Positions 61,385-64,000 of a stretch of DNA of 64,000 bases are shown in pieces (positions within the stretch are counted from its first letter, which is position 1; each line of letters begins with the position of its first letter). The translations under genes and the position numbers were made by a program. The stretch covers positions 5,816,001-5,880,000 of the forward strand of contig OY727099.1 in the NCBI GenBank assembly GCA_963402885.1, written 5' to 3'. The notes beneath the pieces were generated by a model. The model was not told the origin of the DNA. It made no database searches and saw nothing but the letters and a program-made list of their open reading frames with translations. The DNA is from Antedon bifida. Taxonomy: Eukaryota; Echinodermata; Crinoidea; Comatulida; Antedonidae.

Positions 61385-62665
61385 TACTGTATTCATCCAA
61401 AATCACGTACGCAGATTGATGTCGATGTATCTACTTTTGCGCATGTGTACGTGTTTCTATGCGCTTTTTGTTTATGTAAATGTGTTGCTAGGTTTGTTGT
61501 CCTGGTTTTTGCACATTTGCCTGCCACTCGCCGTGAAAGCGCAAGTTCAAGTTTTCAAGAGAAGAAAAGTCTAAAAATGTAAGTGATGTATGTAGTTAAG
61601 TCCCAACTTAATTTATTTAAACAATAAAATACATCGTTAAGATAATTTCGGAAGGGCTATTCGAAAACAAATTGTAATTTAAGTATACTTTTTTAACACT
61701 TTTGTGTATTCAATTCCCCTCCCTCTCTCTCAGTTGCCAGTTTTCCGATAGTCGTCGACGATCATATGCGCGCACTTGTCATAGCAATAAAAACAAACGA
61801 GTGTAGTTTTATACAATCTGCGCATGTGCACGTGTTTCTATGTTTGCGCGTAAACGTGTTGCTATGTGTTTTCCTGGTTTTTGCACATTTGCATGCCGCT
61901 CGCTGTGAAAGCGCAAGTTCAAGTTTTCAGGAGAAGAAACATTTTAAAAATGTAAGTGATTTTATGTAATTTAGTACCAACTACCAGTGATGAAACAATA
62001 AAATACATCGTTAAGATAATTTCGGAAGGGCTATTCGAAAAAAAATTGTTATTTAAGTATACTTTTTTAACACTTTTGTGTGTTTAATTCCCCACCCTCC
62101 CTCTCATCAGTTGACGATTATATGCGCGCACGCGTCATAGCAATAAAAACAAAAACAGTGTAGTTTAACACAACTGCACATGTGCAGTGTTTCTGTTGTG
62201 CGCGTAAACGTGTTGCTATGTGTCTTGTGCTTGTTTACGTTTTTGCACGTCACATACTTTGCCTGGTATCGCTGTGAAAGCGCAAGTTCCAAGTTTTCTG
62301 TTGAAGAAAAGTCTAAAAATGTAAGTTATTTATGTAGTTTGGTACAAACTAGCAGTGATAAAACAATAAAATACATCGTTAAGATAATTTCAATAGATCT
62401 TTGATTGAATTAATCTAATTTTATATACTTTTTTTATTCACTTTTTGTGTATTGTTCCCATCGCCCTCTTCTTTCCTTTTCCGTTTTCGGGTCGTCGTCG
62501 GCGGTCATGCGCGGACGCGTAGCAATAAAAACGCGCGCGGTTTCGATAGCAAATGTTGTAAGTTGCTTGGTTACACCTTATGTTTTGGCAACATTTTGTG
62601 AACTGGCCGATTGCCACAAAAACAGAGATTTTTTTGCCACAGAAAACTGTTAATATGTAAGTTTC
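61385..62665 (+). repeat. Tandem array of about 370-bp units, each ending in a splice donor
   Basis: Four successive units share a CATGCGC/GCGCGC-rich start, TCATAGCAATAAAAAC, a GTTGCTATG stretch, GCTGTGAAAGCGCAAGTTC and then AAAATGTAAGT. The GCGCAAGTTC word recurs at 61539, 61911 and 62280 (periods 372 and 369), and a GTAAGT donor follows each time at 61579, 61952, 62321 and, in the diverged fourth unit, 62657. The downstream part with ATACATCGTTAAGATAATTTC is repeated too. The units end about 600 bp before the coding acceptor of the second gene. They may be duplicated promoter plus non-coding first-exon units, or simply a satellite. Confidence 0.6.
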
Positions 62666-62935
62666 TTGATGGTTTTATTTGTAGCGCAACATACCAATTT
62701 GTTTAGAAGTCATTTATATATTGCATAAGAAAAATATTTTTATGGAAACGCAAACGAAATTCAGAAAAAATTGAAGAAGAAATTGTAAATAAAGGCTGGC
62801 TCCGTTTTCGTGAAGGTTCGCTGGTATCGTGCTTCCACCCGCTCTGTCTGTGCGCTACGTGCGCGTGTGTGGCTCGCGAATAGTGAACTGAGACTAGCCT
62901 AGGCTAGTACTAGGTAGGCCTAGTAGGCTAGGGCC
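62457..62935 (+). promoter_or_regulatory. CpG-richer region upstream of the second gene
   Basis: The stretches 62480-62560 and 62805-62900 are locally much richer in CpG and GC (GTCGTCGTCGGCGG; CGCTACGTGCGCGTG) than anything nearby and lie 400-800 bp before the first coding acceptor, as expected of a promoter area. No TATA box or definite start site was identified. Confidence 0.35.
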
Positions 62936-63283
62936 TCCTCCCTCCTCCTGACTATGATTTCAATGTTCATTTGCCTTTTATTGTTTTTTGTCTCAATAAG
63001 TGAGATAAAAAGAAATTGTGTCAGTTTTGCAAACAATAATGCAAAATCATTAATAAATTATCAATATATTTTGTATTGACCAATCATTAATCAACATATC
63101 TGATTCTGATCATAATTATCATAGGACCTATGCCTATGCCCTATTCATCAATAACTTTTATTTAGTTAGCCTAGGTAGTCCTTTACTCTTTAGGCTACCA
63201 AATTGTCTAAGTAGTAGGTTTATTTTATTTAGTAGTATTTAATTTATTTAATATAAGAGAAAAAAACCCAAACATTGTTTCAG

Positions 63284-63479
63284 ATTTCATAATAATGGCT
63301 AAACAAACAAACTCAAAGAAGTCCAAGTCCAGAAGTGCAATGAGCCAACAAGAAGAGTTTGCATTGTCCAAGACTGCTGTCCAAGGACGCAACTTCGAAT
63401 GGCCTGGTGACGATAGAGGTGACCAACAACTTGACCAACCAGAACTGTCCAAACCAAACCTCATAGAAGCTATCAAAAA
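63284..63479 (+). CDS. Second gene, first coding exon (ATG at 63295)
   Basis: A TTGTTTCAG acceptor ends at 63283 and an ATG follows at 63295 after an in-frame stop in the short leader. The exon encodes 61 codons and part of another, beginning MAKQTNSKKSKSRSAMSQQE and ending PNLIEAIKK across the splice. It is hydrophilic with a basic, Ser-rich start and no signal peptide or membrane segment. The donor is the GTAACT at 63480. I do not recognise the family. The upstream acceptor implies non-coding 5' exons, for which the array at 61385-62665 offers candidates. Confidence 0.75.
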
Positions 63480-63714
63480 GTAACTTTCCATTTCACTTTT
63501 TTGTATTTATAACTTCTTTTTTATTTATTCTTTTGTTATTTCAACAGTAATGGTAAATGGTTTTGAATTAAAAAGTGCAAAAAACAATCATAAAGTATAC
63601 ATATTTAGAATAATATCGTAGAAGGCATATGCCTACCATTTATAATTTCTTTTTTCATTAATATATTTAATATTATAACAGTAAATAAAATTTAAAATCT
63701 TGTTTAATTTTTAG

Positions 63715-64000
63715 ATTTGATTTGCAAGAGAGTGAGAACCAAGAAGACAAGGTTATAGTAGAGGACATATCAAAACTAAAACAATCTATGACTGGTCAAC
63801 CTGACTCACCCGACACGTGTCCAACCACGCTGCGCACCGACGCACGTAATAACCTACTGGAGATGAATGGACATAAGGTCTTCCAAGTTGCACCACCACG
63901 CAAAATACCACGACCACCATCTGCACCAAAGAGTGGCAAGAACACTCCACAACGATTCGGACGTAGAATTCGATCACAAATCTTGCCTCCCATCATCAAG
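63715..64000 (+). CDS. Second gene, second coding exon (partial)
   Basis: After a T-rich TTTTTAG acceptor the frame continues without a stop to the window end, 95 further codons after the split Lys. The residues are acidic and polar (FDLQESENQEDKVIVEDISK), then Pro-, Arg- and Lys-rich (VAPPRKIPRPPSAPKS), suggesting a disordered, possibly cytoskeletal or regulatory protein. The composition is clearly richer in C and G than the flanks, as in a coding exon. Product not recognised; 157 residues are visible in total. Confidence 0.8.

Larger units (their letters stand above)
56491..63283. other. Intergenic region between liprin-alpha and the second gene
   Basis: Besides the minisatellite, SINE-C, MITE-A copy 19, the 216-bp duplication and the 370-bp array listed separately, this is AT-rich DNA. 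57500-58070, 58320-60286 and 62940-63283 hold nothing I recognise. Confidence 0.7.

Noticed and set aside
1-64000. CRISPR arrays, bacterial operons, integrated virus or rRNA
   Set aside because: None of the tandem repeats has spacer structure, and no viral, bacterial or rRNA-like sequence was seen.

Overview
The window is eukaryotic, AT-rich, intron-dense animal DNA. It is dominated by one gene on the + strand, the single long liprin-alpha (PPFIA) orthologue, whose coding sequence runs from 250 to 55196 in about 21 exons. A second gene begins at 63295 and runs off the right edge. No bacterial, viral, CRISPR, rRNA or true tRNA gene was found. The species cannot be fixed from the sequence alone. 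A marine deuterostome invertebrate, possibly an echinoderm, is my best guess from the undivided liprin-alpha gene, the abundant TAGGCCTA and TACAGTA words, and the dense small transposons and tRNA-derived SINEs; this is inference.

Layout. 1-486: a splice acceptor, a 5' UTR part and coding exon 1. 487-23112: a 22.6-kb intron full of fold-back elements and local duplications. 23113-38297: exons 2-11, encoding the long N-terminal coiled coil and the start of the linker. 41094-50594: exons 12-15, the low-complexity linker with the conserved FFGKKEK motif, plus a 27-nt candidate microexon. 50984-54743: the three SAM domains, with a candidate 51-nt cassette exon between SAM1 and SAM2. 54921-55196: the tail ending in the YSC PDZ ligand. 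55197-56490: 3' UTR, probably with its own intron. 56500-63280: intergenic DNA with a 30-bp minisatellite, a SINE, a recent 216-bp duplication and a tandem array of about 370-bp units. Each unit of that array ends in a consensus splice donor, so it may be a set of duplicated first exons for the second gene. 63284-64000: the first two coding exons of that gene, whose product I do not recognise.

The exon reading frames join without a break through all 21 exons (3858 nt, 1285 residues with both optional exons). The gene looks intact and functional: a presynaptic scaffold of the LAR-RPTP/liprin/ELKS/RIM pathway.

The non-coding DNA carries at least three MITE-like families (A with 19 copies, B with about five, C with two), three tRNA-related SINE families, two hammerhead-ribozyme-like cores of the kind known from Penelope-like retroelements, and many tandem arrays. 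I did not find an undescribed multi-gene system. The best candidates for novelty are the first-exon array, the hammerhead-like motifs and the double-palindromic 80-bp array.
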